Of a stretch of DNA of 64,000 nt, positions 42,301 to 50,503 are shown one piece after another. Position 1 is the first letter of the stretch. Each line of letters starts with the position of its first letter. The stretch covers positions 1 to 64,000 of the forward strand of contig NZ_PHRF01000005.1 of assembly GCF_004151105.1 (NCBI RefSeq), in the 5' to 3' direction. Source of the stretch: Streptomyces sp. L-9-10. Its GTDB lineage: Bacteria; Actinomycetota; Actinomycetes; Streptomycetales; Streptomycetaceae. Under the pieces are notes generated by a model, which was given only the letters and a program-made list of their open reading frames with translations, searched no databases and was not told the origin of the DNA. A program made the position numbers and the translations under genes.

Positions 42301-43186
42301 ACGCCGCACTCAGCGCGAACGCCCCGCTGTATCCCACCCGCCGTGCCACCGTCGCCACCGTCGCGTCCGGCTCGCGCAGCAGGTCCGCCGCGAGGGTCAG
42401 CCGCCATCCCGTGAGGTACGCCATCGGCGGCTCGCCCACGAGCGTCGTGAAGTGCCGGGCCAGACCCGCGCGGGAGACGCCGACGTTGTCCGCCAGCGAG
42501 GCCACCGTCCATGCCCTGCCCGGCTGTTCGTGCAGCAGCCGCAGCGCGGGGCCGACCACCGGGTCGCTCTGGGCGCGGTACCAGCCGGGCGCGCCGGACT
42601 CGGGGACCGCGAGCCAGGTGCGCAGCACGCTGACGAGGAGCAGGTCGAGCAGCCGGTCGAGGACCAGCTCCTGGCCGATCTCGTCCTTGCCGATCTCGTC
42701 CGCGAGGATGCGTACCAGCGGGTTGTCACCCGCCTCCGCGGGGCGGACCAGTACGACGGGCAGCGCGGCCAGCAGCCGTCGGCCGATCTCGCTGGGTGCC
42801 TGGTATGTACCGCTGAGCATGACCGAGGAGCCGGCCCGGCTGTCGTCGCCCCAGGTGCGTACGCCCAGGGCCATCGTCTCGGTGACGTCCTCGCCCTCGG
42901 TGGTGTTGCAGCGCTGTTCGGGGCCGACGACGATCTGGACGGGGGTGTCGGGCCGGTCCGCGATGGTGTAGGCGTCGGGCCCGCGCATCACGGCGACGTC
43001 ACCGGGGCAGAGCCGGACCGGATGCCCGTTGTCGGGAAGCACCCAGGCGTCGCCGCGGACCATCGTGACGACGGAGATGGGCGCACGGTCCTCGACGCGC
43101 AGGGACCACGGCGGGCTGAAGACCGACTTGAGCAGGAACGCGCCGCGGGCCTTCGGGCCTTCGAGCAGACCGGTCAGTGTGTCCAT
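42197..43186 (-). CDS. AraC-family regulator with cupin sensor
   Basis: The 329-residue protein has an N-terminal cupin-type domain (GDAWVLPDNGHPVRLCPGDVAVMRGP) and two C-terminal helix-turn-helix units: WTVASLADNVGVSRAGLARHF and ATVATVARRVGYSGAFALSAAFKRVRGVSPAEFRR. Cupin_6-type AraC proteins often control adjacent NAD(P)H-binding and membrane genes. Its last 104 bases overlap the PPTase tail on the other strand. Confidence 0.9.
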   Translation of the reverse strand: MDTLTGLLEGPKARGAFLLKSVFSPPWSLRVEDRAPISVVTMVRGDAWVLPDNGHPVRLCPGDVAVMRGPDAYTIADRPDTPVQIVVGPEQRCNTTEGEDVTETMALGVRTWGDDSRAGSSVMLSGTYQAPSEIGRRLLAALPVVLVRPAEAGDNPLVRILADEIGKDEIGQELVLDRLLDLLLVSVLRTWLAVPESGAPGWYRAQSDPVVGPALRLLHEQPGRAWTVASLADNVGVSRAGLARHFTTLVGEPPMAYLTGWRLTLAADLLREPDATVATVARRVGYSGAFALSAAFKRVRGVSPAEFRRGGGGPAERVGARTRTVVLDR

Positions 43187-43251
43187 GTCATCACCTTAGA
43201 CGACGGCGTATGAAGGGTCACCGTTTCTTTGGGATCCGTCTCAGAATGGGA

Positions 43252-43294
43252 CGCGCCCGCCCTCCCCGCGGGGGAACGAGTAGGAGGACGGGCG
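43252..43294 (-). terminator. Hairpin downstream of DUF1772 gene
   Basis: A 13-position stem with one mismatch (43252-43264 with 43282-43294) lies between the DUF1772 stop and the AraC start. Confidence 0.55.
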
Positions 43295-43326
43295 CGGTTC
43301 GGGTGGGCCCGGACGGGCCGGGGCCG

Positions 43327-43848
43327 TCAGAGCGGCCGGGCCGCTCCCCTGCGGTGCAGGACCAGGGCGCGGCCGAGTGCGCCGAGGGCCGCCGTGCAGG
43401 CCAGGGTCCTGACGACGTTGGCAGTGGTCCACGGCCGCTCGAATCTGCCGCGTACCACGCCGAAGTCGGGAGTAGCGCCGAGTGATACGGCGCGGGCCAG
43501 CATTCCGTTCAGCGGGACGTTGACGCACAGCGTGATGGCGACGGAGAGGGCGTAGAGGGCGAAGGCGGTCCTGGTCCAGCGCGCGGCCTCCGGCCGGCCC
43601 AGGCGTCGTTGGAGTACGGCGGCGACGCCCGTGGCGAGGAACACCCCGACGAACAGCAGGCCGAACAGGGCGCTGTTGTCGATGACCTGGTTGATGCTTT
43701 CCATCACGGTGACGAACGTACGGTCGTCGGCGCCGGCGAGCCCCGGCATGACCGAGACGTCGAAGGCGAAGTAGAGGCCGGCCATCAGCCCGGTGCCGAT
43801 GGTGGCGGCGGCGAGCACGGGGCCGGCGACTGCTGGAGCGGTCTGCAT
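43327..43848 (-). CDS. DUF1772 (anthrone-oxygenase-like) membrane protein
   Basis: The 173-residue, four-helix protein is a clear paralogue of the one at 19184-19795: YFAFDVSVMPGLAGADDRTFVTVM and NVPLNGMLARA match it. It lacks the proline-rich N-terminal tail. It is 27 bases after the hemerythrin-type gene and probably co-transcribed. Confidence 0.88.
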   Translation of the reverse strand: MQTAPAVAGPVLAAATIGTGLMAGLYFAFDVSVMPGLAGADDRTFVTVMESINQVIDNSALFGLLFVGVFLATGVAAVLQRRLGRPEAARWTRTAFALYALSVAITLCVNVPLNGMLARAVSLGATPDFGVVRGRFERPWTTANVVRTLACTAALGALGRALVLHRRGAARPL

Positions 43849-43875
43849 CGGGGCTTCCTCATCCGGTCGGGCGGG

Positions 43876-44529
43876 TCAGTGGGGGCGGGTCACTCCGGCG
43901 AGGGTCCGTTCGTACCGTCGGCGCAGCACCGTATTGCCGATCAGCCGTACGGGCGGCGGGATGGTGGCGGCGACATGCGCCACCGACCGTTTGTCCGCGC
44001 CGTCGAACATCCAGGGCTGGAGTCGCGTCATGACCGTGAACGGGGCGCTGGCGATCACCTTCCGCTCGACAGCGAGGTAGTCGCCCGGGGAGAGCTGGGC
44101 GAAGACCGGGAAGGAGACGGTCTCCTCGTCCCGCAGATGGTCGCGGAGCACGGAGTCGAAGCGGGTGGCCGCGGGGCCGACGGCGGCGGGGTTCCCGCCG
44201 GGGTGCAGTGCGGTGGTGACCGCTTCCATGGCGCGGTCGAGGACCGCGTGGTCGTCCGCGAGCCGCCGTGCCTCGGCGGCGAACCGCGGTGCCCTGCCGA
44301 GCAGTCCGGGCCAGAGCACCTCGTCCTCGCTGTGGTGGTGCCAGTCGATGATGTCGCGCAGCTGCCGCCACCACGCGGCGGCGGCGCCGAGCCCGGCCGG
44401 GGTCAGCGCGGGCGCGGCGGCGAGCAGTCTGCGGGCGTCCCGGCGCATCGCGATGTGCATCAGCGCGAACCCGTGGAAGTGACCGGGCAGGGACGCGAGT
44501 CCGTACTCGCTGGACATGGGGGTACTCAT
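43876..44529 (-). CDS. Hemerythrin HHE-domain protein
   Basis: The 217-residue helical protein has the HHE metal ligands in ALMHIAMRRD, DWHHHSEDEVLWP, DDHAVLDRAM and LRDHLRDEETVSFPVF. That gives a likely non-haem di-iron site able to bind oxygen or NO. ATG at 44529 follows GAGGAGG; a longer open frame upstream covers a strong hairpin and is not coding. Confidence 0.88.
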   Translation of the reverse strand: MSTPMSSEYGLASLPGHFHGFALMHIAMRRDARRLLAAAPALTPAGLGAAAAWWRQLRDIIDWHHHSEDEVLWPGLLGRAPRFAAEARRLADDHAVLDRAMEAVTTALHPGGNPAAVGPAATRFDSVLRDHLRDEETVSFPVFAQLSPGDYLAVERKVIASAPFTVMTRLQPWMFDGADKRSVAHVAATIPPPVRLIGNTVLRRRYERTLAGVTRPH

Positions 44530-44562
44530 GGCCGCCTCCTCGCGGATGGTGCGTCGTTCGCG

Positions 44563-44607
44563 GGGCGGTACCGGTACGCGGAGGCCGTCCGCGTACCGGT
44601 ACCGCCC
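44563..44607 (-). terminator. Perfect 20-bp inverted repeat
   Basis: The arms 44563-44582 and 44588-44607 are exactly complementary over 20 bp with a 5-base loop. It lies between the NmrA stop and the hemerythrin-type start, so it likely ends the NmrA transcript. Confidence 0.85.
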
Positions 44608-44626
44608 GGCCGTTCGCCGTGCGGGA

Positions 44627-45466
44627 TCAGACGTTCCAGACGCCGCTGGCGGCGGCGTCACGGGCGAAGTCGGAGAAGTCACGGGGCTTGCGGCCGAGGG
44701 CTTCCTCCACTCCGTGCACCAGGTACGCGTTGCGGCCGTCCAGGATGAGGCCGAACAGGTCGGCGAACTCGACCGGTTGCCCGTGCTCCGCCAGTGCGGC
44801 GCGGTAGTCGTCGATCGAGACCGGGATGTAGCTGATCTCCCGGCCGGTGGCCTTGGACAGCTCGGTGGCGACGTCCTGGAAACTGAGCAGCCGGGGGCCG
44901 GAGAGCTCGTAGGTCTTGCCGATGTGCTGGTCCCCGGTCAGCGCGGCGACGGCCACATCGGCGATGTCGTCGGTGTCCACGAAGGGCTCGACGGCGTCAC
45001 CGGTCGGCAGCGCCAGTTCCCCGGCGAGGACGGGCTCCAGGAAGAAGCTCTCGTTGAAGTTCTGGTTGAACCAGCTGGCCCGGACCACGGTCCAGTCGGC
45101 GCCGGACTCCTTCATCTTCTCCTCGCCGGCCTGCGCGCCCTCCTCGCCGCGGCCGGAGAGCAGCACCAGACGGCGGGCGCCGTGGGCGACGGCGAACGCG
45201 GAGAACTCGCCGACGGCTTCGGCGCCCCCGGGGAAACCGAGGTCGGGGTAGTAGGTGATGTATACGGCTCCGACGCCCTCCAGCGCGCCCGCCCAGGTGG
45301 CCGGGTCCTCCCATACGAAGGGCCGGTCGGCGTTGCGCGAACCGATGCGTACCGGCAGGCCCTTGTCGGCGAGCCGCTCCGCGACCTTCCGTCCGGTCTT
45401 GCCGGTGCCACCGATGACGAGCGTCGTCTTCGTCTCTGCCTGGGCGTTCTGCGTGGTCTGTGTCAT
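44627..45466 (-). CDS. NmrA-like NAD(P)H-binding protein
   Basis: The 279-residue atypical SDR has the Rossmann motif LVIGGTGKTGRKVAERL, VLLSGRGEEG, DWTVVRASWFNQNF and VDTDDIADVAVAAL. The active-site Tyr/Lys pair of classic SDRs is not evident. Such proteins serve as quinone or NADPH sensors or reductases. The start at 45466 is used; a composite cis element lies just upstream. Confidence 0.88.
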   Translation of the reverse strand: MTQTTQNAQAETKTTLVIGGTGKTGRKVAERLADKGLPVRIGSRNADRPFVWEDPATWAGALEGVGAVYITYYPDLGFPGGAEAVGEFSAFAVAHGARRLVLLSGRGEEGAQAGEEKMKESGADWTVVRASWFNQNFNESFFLEPVLAGELALPTGDAVEPFVDTDDIADVAVAALTGDQHIGKTYELSGPRLLSFQDVATELSKATGREISYIPVSIDDYRAALAEHGQPVEFADLFGLILDGRNAYLVHGVEEALGRKPRDFSDFARDAAASGVWNV

Positions 45467-45471
45467 GCGTA

Positions 45472-45521
45472 CAGTCAAGTCCACTCCATTGAGACGGAAC
45501 ATAGCCGCGAAGCTCAGTTCC
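45472..45521 (-). promoter_or_regulatory. Composite cis element, copy 2
   Basis: CAGTCAAGT at 45472-45480 is 15 bases from a 26-bp block at 45496-45521. The block has GGAAC and GTTCC at its ends and ATAGCCGCGAAGCTCA inside. The inner block matches copy 1 (19943-19968) at 15 of 16 positions with identical spacing to the CAGTCAAGT motif. Confidence 0.7.
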
Positions 45522-45557
45522 ATACGCATGCGTCTACGGTCCCGGCGGGGAGGCGGC

Positions 45558-46343
45558 TCAGGAGTAGCCCATGCCGCCGCAGACGTTGATCGCCTGCGCG
45601 GTGATCGAGGCGGCGCTCTCCGTGGTGAGATAGCCGACCAGGCCCGCCACCTCCTCGGGGGTGGAGTAGCGGCCGAGCGGGATGTTCGCCTCGAACTGCG
45701 CCTGGACGAAGTCCTCCGTGGTGTCCCAGGCCGCGGCGTACCCCTGGCGCACCCGCTCGGCGGTCGGGGTCTCCACGTATCCCGGGCAGACCGCGTTCAC
45801 GGTGACGCCGAGCGGCGCCAGTTCCTTGCCGAGCGACCTGGTGAAGCCGACGACGCCGTGCTTGGAGGCGGAGTAGGGGGCGCCCAGCAGGACCCCCTGC
45901 TTCCCGGCGGTCGAGGCGATGTTGATGATGCGTCCGTAGCCGGACTCCAGCAGACCGCCGTTCACCAGGACTTCACGGGTCAGCAGGAACACTCCGTTGA
46001 GGTTGGTGTCCATCACGTCGTACCAGAGCTCGTCGGCTATCTCCGCGGTGGGTCCGCCACCGCCCCGGCCCGCGTTGTTGACCAGGATGTTGACCGGGCC
46101 GAACTGTGCGACGACGGCGGCCACCAGCGCGGACACCGACGCGCGGTCGCGGACGTCGGCGACGGCGCCCTCGGCTTCCATTCCGTCCGCGCGCAGATCC
46201 TCGACCGTCAGCTTGACCTCTTGCGCGGTCCGGGCACAGATGAAGACGCGATGGCCCCGGCCACCGAGCTCCCGTGCCACCCCGAGCCCGATCCCCCGCG
46301 TCCCGCCCGTGATCAGGGCCACCGGATTTCCCGGAGCCCTCAT
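45558..46343 (-). CDS. Type II polyketide C-9 ketoreductase (ActIII-like)
   Basis: The 261-residue SDR has ALITGGTRGIGLGVARELG, LVNNAGRGGGGPTAEIADELWYDVMDTNLNGVF, catalytic Ser/Tyr/Lys in IASTAGKQGVLLGAPYSASKHG, and the ending ITAQAINVCGGMGYS. The middle and end are hallmarks of aromatic polyketide ketoreductases such as ActIII. No type II ketosynthase or chain-length factor lies in the window, so it is an orphan or acts in trans. AGGAAAG precedes the ATG. Confidence 0.92.
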   Translation of the reverse strand: MRAPGNPVALITGGTRGIGLGVARELGGRGHRVFICARTAQEVKLTVEDLRADGMEAEGAVADVRDRASVSALVAAVVAQFGPVNILVNNAGRGGGGPTAEIADELWYDVMDTNLNGVFLLTREVLVNGGLLESGYGRIINIASTAGKQGVLLGAPYSASKHGVVGFTRSLGKELAPLGVTVNAVCPGYVETPTAERVRQGYAAAWDTTEDFVQAQFEANIPLGRYSTPEEVAGLVGYLTTESAASITAQAINVCGGMGYS

Positions 46344-46513
46344 CGGTCTTTCCTGGCGTAGCGGCCCCGGAACCTGAATCTCCACGGTTTTCCTCCCGCA
46401 CCTCGTCGAATCCCCGCCGAATGACTCTTCGACGCCAGGCATGCTAGTCCCGCGCGGGCTTCGTTTCTTGAATTCTTGAGTAACCGTCGAGCACATCTCC
46501 AACGCCTTTATTT

Positions 46514-46528
46514 ACCGGGTATGCCGGT
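46514..46528. promoter_or_regulatory. Palindrome upstream of the ketoreductase gene
   Basis: ACCGGGTATGCCGGT has ACCGG/CCGGT arms in an AT-rich stretch 171 bases before the ketoreductase start. The 294-bp gap is the promoter region of that gene. The binding protein is unknown; the nearby gamma-butyrolactone receptors are candidates. Confidence 0.45.
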
Positions 46529-46637
46529 GGAATTGGGGTACGCGACAACCGCTGGAAAGCACAACAGAGTTACGCGGGTAAACAATGCGGAAAATTCCAT
46601 GCCCCCGCGCATGAGGAGCCCCGGCCGAGGGATGATT

Positions 46638-47282
46638 TCAGGATTCGCTCGCGCGGGGACGGACAACCCCCGGAGAACCACCGGCGATCAGGGAGTCCGG
46701 CCGCGCGGCCAGTCCGGGCAGCATCAGCTCCCAGAACCGGGCCAGCCTGGGACCGGAGATCCACTCCTTGCCGTCCCGGGCACCGAGGACCTCGAACCCG
46801 ACGATCGCCGCCAGCAGGGTGTCGGCGGCAACGTCCGGCGTCACGCCGTGCGCCAACTCGCCTAACGAAGCCGCCCGTTGGAGTACGTCCTCGGTCCAGC
46901 GCCGCCACTGCCGCCGCAGATCGATGCCGCCGAGGCGCGAGGGCTCTCCGCTCAGCTCGAAGCCGGCCTGTACGACGACGTCCTCGTCGAGGCGGAGCAT
47001 CAACGCGTGGGTGGCGTCGATCAGGAGTTGCAGATCCGGTGCCTCGTCATGGTCGCGGCACTCGGTGATCAGCCGCACCTCCCGCGCGGCCTCCTCCTCG
47101 ACCGCGCCCGCCAGGGCTTCTTTGCTCTTGAAGTGGAAGTGGAGCGCCCCGTTGCTCACCCCGGCCCGTCGGCTGATCATGGTGAGCGACGCCGGGACGA
47201 ACCCTTCGACCGCGAAGATCTCCGCGGCGGCCCGGATCAGTGATCGCCGGGTACGCGCGGCGCGGTCCTGTGTGACCATCAT
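46638..47282 (-). CDS. Gamma-butyrolactone receptor-like TetR regulator 1
   Basis: The 214-residue protein starts MMVTQDRAARTRRSLIRAAAEIFAVEGF and has LTMISRRAGVSNGALHFHFKSKEALAGAV, the ScbR/ArpA-type DNA-binding domain. The C-terminal GFELSGEPSRLGG and WTEDVLQRA regions also match. These repressors release DNA on binding gamma-butyrolactone signals. AGGAGA precedes the start, and a palindrome at 47333-47354 lies about 50 bases upstream. Confidence 0.92.
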   Translation of the reverse strand: MMVTQDRAARTRRSLIRAAAEIFAVEGFVPASLTMISRRAGVSNGALHFHFKSKEALAGAVEEEAAREVRLITECRDHDEAPDLQLLIDATHALMLRLDEDVVVQAGFELSGEPSRLGGIDLRRQWRRWTEDVLQRAASLGELAHGVTPDVAADTLLAAIVGFEVLGARDGKEWISGPRLARFWELMLPGLAARPDSLIAGGSPGVVRPRASES

Positions 47283-47332
47283 CGTCTCCTGGTGTGCGGG
47301 ACCGGAAGCGGTGTGCGGCGGGTCCAGTAGAA

Positions 47333-47354
47333 ACAATCCGCCATCGCGGTTTGT
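47333..47354 (-). promoter_or_regulatory. Autoregulatory-element-like palindrome
   Basis: ACAATCCGC (47333-47341) and GCGGTTTGT (47346-47354) are inverted arms with one central mismatch each, resembling the ARE sites bound by ScbR/ArpA proteins. It lies between the two receptor genes, upstream of receptor 1. Confidence 0.7.
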
Positions 47355-47402
47355 ATTGCCGCCATTCTCCCCGATCGCACTCACTCAGCGCTCCCTCCGG
47401 GC

Positions 47403-48056
47403 TCAAGAACCGCTCGAGACCGACCGGAGAGCGCGGACCGCTTCGACGCGTGCGCCGCGATCGGGCGCCACGTCGAGTTCGAGCAGCAGGCGCGGCATCA
47501 CCACACTGGGCAGCAGATGCGCCCACAGCACCGACATCCGGCGCTCCACGTCCCGGCGGCCGGCCGCGACGCGCGCGTAGACCTGGATCCCCGCCCAGGC
47601 ACTCACCACCAGCTCGGCCGTCTCCCGAGGCACGGCGTACGGCAGCAGCTCGCCCCGTTCCGCGGCCCGCAGCAGCACGTCCTCGCTCAGCCCCGCCCAT
47701 GCCGGGAGGGGGCCCGCCCCGGAGAAGTCGACCGATCCCCGCTCCCCGGCCAGCCGGAGTCCCGCGCCGACGATCGGGTCGCGCAGGGAGCGGTACGCGA
47801 GGGCCATCGTCATGTCGATGAGTTCCTGGACATGCGAATCCGCCGGTTCCACGGCGAGAACCCCCGTCAGTTCGCGCAGCACGCCCCGCGCCAGCTCCTC
47901 CTTGGACGAGAAGTGGAAGTAGAGGGCGCCCTTGGTCGTCCCGGAGCGCGCCGTGATCTCCGCGATCGTCGCGGCGTCGTAACCGCACCGGTCGAAGACG
48001 GAGGCCGCGGCCGCCAGGATCGCGGCGCGTGTGCCCACCGCACGCTGCTGTGCCAT
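47403..48056 (-). CDS. Gamma-butyrolactone receptor-like TetR regulator 2
   Basis: The 217-residue protein has the same family layout: MAQQRAVGTRAAILAAAASVFDRCGYD, IAEITARSGTTKGALYFHFSSKEELARGVL, and LRLAGERGSVDFSG. It lies 120 bases upstream of receptor 1 on the same strand. One of the two may be a pseudo-receptor that binds antibiotics rather than butyrolactone. No afsA-type synthase is in the window. Confidence 0.92.
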   Translation of the reverse strand: MAQQRAVGTRAAILAAAASVFDRCGYDAATIAEITARSGTTKGALYFHFSSKEELARGVLRELTGVLAVEPADSHVQELIDMTMALAYRSLRDPIVGAGLRLAGERGSVDFSGAGPLPAWAGLSEDVLLRAAERGELLPYAVPRETAELVVSAWAGIQVYARVAAGRRDVERRMSVLWAHLLPSVVMPRLLLELDVAPDRGARVEAVRALRSVSSGS

Positions 48057-48082
48057 CGGGACGCTCCCGTCCAGCGATTCAG

Positions 48083-48104
48083 GGACTCAGGGATTCAGGG
48101 GTTC
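48083..48104. repeat. Short GATTCAGGGA repeats before receptor 2
   Basis: ATTCAGGGACTCAGGGATTCAG-type repeats of 8-10 bp occupy the gap between the PrsW-like stop and the receptor 2 start. A TetR-like ACCGA...TCGGT pair lies nearby at 48153-48171, inside the end of the PrsW-like gene. Confidence 0.5.
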
Positions 48105-48124
48105 ACCGAACAGGCGTCACTCAT

Positions 48125-49198
48125 TCACTTGCCGCTCACATCGAGAGTATCTACCGAACCGGGCGGTCGGTTTGCTCCGGCGTACTCCTCGACCACCGCG
48201 AGATGGTCCGCGGCCCGCCGGGCGGCGGCCGGGCGGCGCGCGGGCGGCACCCGGCGCAGGGCGCGCCTGCGGGAGCGGCGTGTGAGCAGTTCGATGGAGT
48301 ACGGGGATCCGGGCGAGAGCAGGAAGGCGCGGGCCCGTCGCCGCGCGCCGCGCCGCAGGACGACGTAGAACCCCACGGCGACAAGGAAGTTGACGGCCAC
48401 CTTCCCGGCGAGGCCCGGGGCGGAGCCGAGCAGGGGTGAGTCGAAGAGCCAGTGCATGGTCATGGCGGTCAGCAGGCAGAGGGCCGCCGATACGATCCGC
48501 CTGCCCACCGGCCGGCCGCCGTGGGCGAGCAGGATGCCGATGCCCGTCCCCGAGACGGCGGTCATCGCCCAGTGCGAGCCGAGACCGGTCAGCCCGACCC
48601 GGGTGACGAAGGACTGGAAGACGTCGTTGTCCGCGTTCACCCCGCCACCGCTGAGGATGGAGTTCATCGCGTAGGTCCAGTTCTCCATGACCTGGAAGCC
48701 GAGTCCGGTGAAGGCGCCGAGGAAGAACCCGTCGAGCGGCCCGCGCACCAGCCGCCGTGCGCCGAGGGCGATCAGCGCGACGCCGGACACCTTGAGGAGT
48801 TCCTCGTTGAGCGGGGCGGTGAGCGCGGCGCCCCACTGCGAGCCGAAGTCGATACCGGCCGCCTTGGACCAGATGCCCTGGAGCCCACCGTTGGCCAGGA
48901 TCGCGCAGCCCGTCGCCGCGGTGGCCCCCCAGGCGACCCCGCTCCAGGCCCAGCCGCGCGGCGGCGCCCGGAACGGACGTACCCGCCCCAGGACGGCCAC
49001 CCCGATGCCCAGCGTGAACAGCAGCAGCAGGAAGGCCAGCAGCGCCGGGCCGGGGAACACCCGGATGGCCGGACCGTATTCGAAAGCGAGCAGTGCGAGA
49101 CCGAGGACGCACAGGACGCCGCAGAGCCAGCCCACCGGCCGCCGTCGGACGGAGCCGCGCAGTCCGGTGTACCTGGAGGCCGCGGCCGCTGTCGTCAT
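48125..49198 (-). CDS. PrsW-family intramembrane protease-like protein
   Basis: The 357-residue protein has about eight hydrophobic helices. The PrsW motifs are visible: EELLKV (the EExxxK box) in APLNEELLKVSGVAL, GLGFQVMENW (FxxxE) and SHWAMTAVSG plus MTMHWLFDS (His). PrsW proteases cleave anti-sigma factors, but no sigma/anti-sigma pair is nearby. The arginine-rich tail is cytoplasmic. ATGA overlap couples it to the preceding small membrane protein gene. Confidence 0.87.
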   Translation of the reverse strand: MTTAAAASRYTGLRGSVRRRPVGWLCGVLCVLGLALLAFEYGPAIRVFPGPALLAFLLLLFTLGIGVAVLGRVRPFRAPPRGWAWSGVAWGATAATGCAILANGGLQGIWSKAAGIDFGSQWGAALTAPLNEELLKVSGVALIALGARRLVRGPLDGFFLGAFTGLGFQVMENWTYAMNSILSGGGVNADNDVFQSFVTRVGLTGLGSHWAMTAVSGTGIGILLAHGGRPVGRRIVSAALCLLTAMTMHWLFDSPLLGSAPGLAGKVAVNFLVAVGFYVVLRRGARRRARAFLLSPGSPYSIELLTRRSRRRALRRVPPARRPAAARRAADHLAVVEEYAGANRPPGSVDTLDVSGK

Positions 49199-49797
49199 GG
49201 CGCCTCCTGGGGGAAGGCGACGGAACGGACCATGGCCGCGGCGTCCGCCGAGGCACGCGGATCCGCGTCCGCCCCGGCCAGTACGGTGATCTCGACCGCG
49301 TAGCTCAGGTCGGGCGGCAGCCAAACCGTGGCCGTGCCCGTACGGCCGCCACGGGTCAGTGTGCCGGTCTCGCCCCGGGCACCCCCGGCGCTGGTGACGG
49401 GGTGAGGAGCACCGAGCCGGGTGTTCCCGTCCGGGACGGACTGGACCTTGCGCAGCCCCGCCCACAGTTCTCCGGCCTGGCCGGGCGCCGCGAGGGCGAC
49501 ATATCCGGCGACCAGGTCGACGCCGTCGCGGGTCAGTACGTACATCGAGTCCGGATCGCTCTCCGACTTGCTGAGGGCCCAGCCCGCGCCGGTCACCCGC
49601 AGCACCGCGATGTTGTCGTCGGGCCCCAGTTCCAGCAGCGTGCCGTCCGGCAACCGCTCGTGATCGTTCAGGGCCCGGTCGATCAGTGGCCAGCCCGCGG
49701 TCAGAGCGGCCATGACGAGCAGGACGCCGATGACCGATGACCGGGCCCGCCGGGAGGTTCGCCGCGGTGGGCGCCTGATGTCCAATGCGGAGTCCAT
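49195..49797 (-). CDS. Single-pass membrane protein with extracytoplasmic domain
   Basis: The 200-residue protein has an arginine-rich start, one helix at about residues 21-40 (SVIGVLLVMAALTAGWPLI) and a soluble domain outside. It has no recognised family motif. It is the first gene of a pair with the PrsW-like protease; it could be a partner or substrate, which is inference. Confidence 0.78.
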   Translation of the reverse strand: MDSALDIRRPPRRTSRRARSSVIGVLLVMAALTAGWPLIDRALNDHERLPDGTLLELGPDDNIAVLRVTGAGWALSKSESDPDSMYVLTRDGVDLVAGYVALAAPGQAGELWAGLRKVQSVPDGNTRLGAPHPVTSAGGARGETGTLTRGGRTGTATVWLPPDLSYAVEITVLAGADADPRASADAAAMVRSVAFPQEAP

Positions 49798-49834
49798 CCC
49801 CCTACGGTCAGTCAGGGACCGGGTTCACGCAGCG

Positions 49835-50422
49835 TCAGTGACTCATACGAGTGGCCGTGGAACCGGCGCCGACGTCGTCGCCGGGACGGTCCCGGGCGTC
49901 ATGCCGCAGCGGGGTGAGCTGCTCGATGTCGTAGCGCAGCCGGAGATCGGCGATGGCGGCCGGATCGGGCGTTCCACCGTCCTTGAGGATGTCGAGCAGT
50001 TCCTCGAAGTACCGCTCGTGGTCGGAGGGCGGGGACGACTGGAAGAACATCTTGGCCGGGCCGTCGCCCCGGTTGGCGAACGCGTGCGGACAGCCGGGAG
50101 GTACGACGATGACCGTGCCCGGTGTGGCCCGTACGGACTTCAGTCCCGACGAGGACTCCCAGTGCCGCCAGTCCTCGCCGCGCACCCGGGGTTCGAACGC
50201 CATCACGTCCAGCTCACCGTCGAGGATGTAGAACAGTTCCTCGCTGTGCGTGTGCCGGTGGGCGCCGACGTCGAAGCCGGGCGGCACGACGACCTCGAAG
50301 CTGGAGGAGACCCGGGAGTGCTCGCCGGTGACCTTGAAGGTCACCTGCTGGGCATCGGTGAGGATGGTGGTGCCCCCGCCCGGAGGGACGATGAGCCCCT
50401 CGGCCTGGGTCAGCTGGGTCAT
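49835..50422 (-). CDS. Cupin monooxygenase-type protein next to rppA
   Basis: The 195-residue protein has a cupin motif 1 VGAHRHTHSEELFYILDGELDV and motif 2 PGTVIVVPPGCPHAFANRG, so the metal histidines and glutamate are present. In streptomycetes a cupin quinone-forming monooxygenase often accompanies RppA and oxidises tetrahydroxynaphthalene to flaviolin. ATG at 50422 is used because GGAG is correctly placed; ATG at 50434 is possible. It is 81 bases after rppA on the same strand. Confidence 0.86.
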   Translation of the reverse strand: MTQLTQAEGLIVPPGGGTTILTDAQQVTFKVTGEHSRVSSSFEVVVPPGFDVGAHRHTHSEELFYILDGELDVMAFEPRVRGEDWRHWESSSGLKSVRATPGTVIVVPPGCPHAFANRGDGPAKMFFQSSPPSDHERYFEELLDILKDGGTPDPAAIADLRLRYDIEQLTPLRHDARDRPGDDVGAGSTATRMSH

Positions 50423-50503
50423 GCGGTGCTCCATGACGGTGGGGGTGACGGTCGTACGGCGGTGCGGTGGCGCGGGGCCGTTCGGGTGACGGGGCCCTCG
50501 CGG

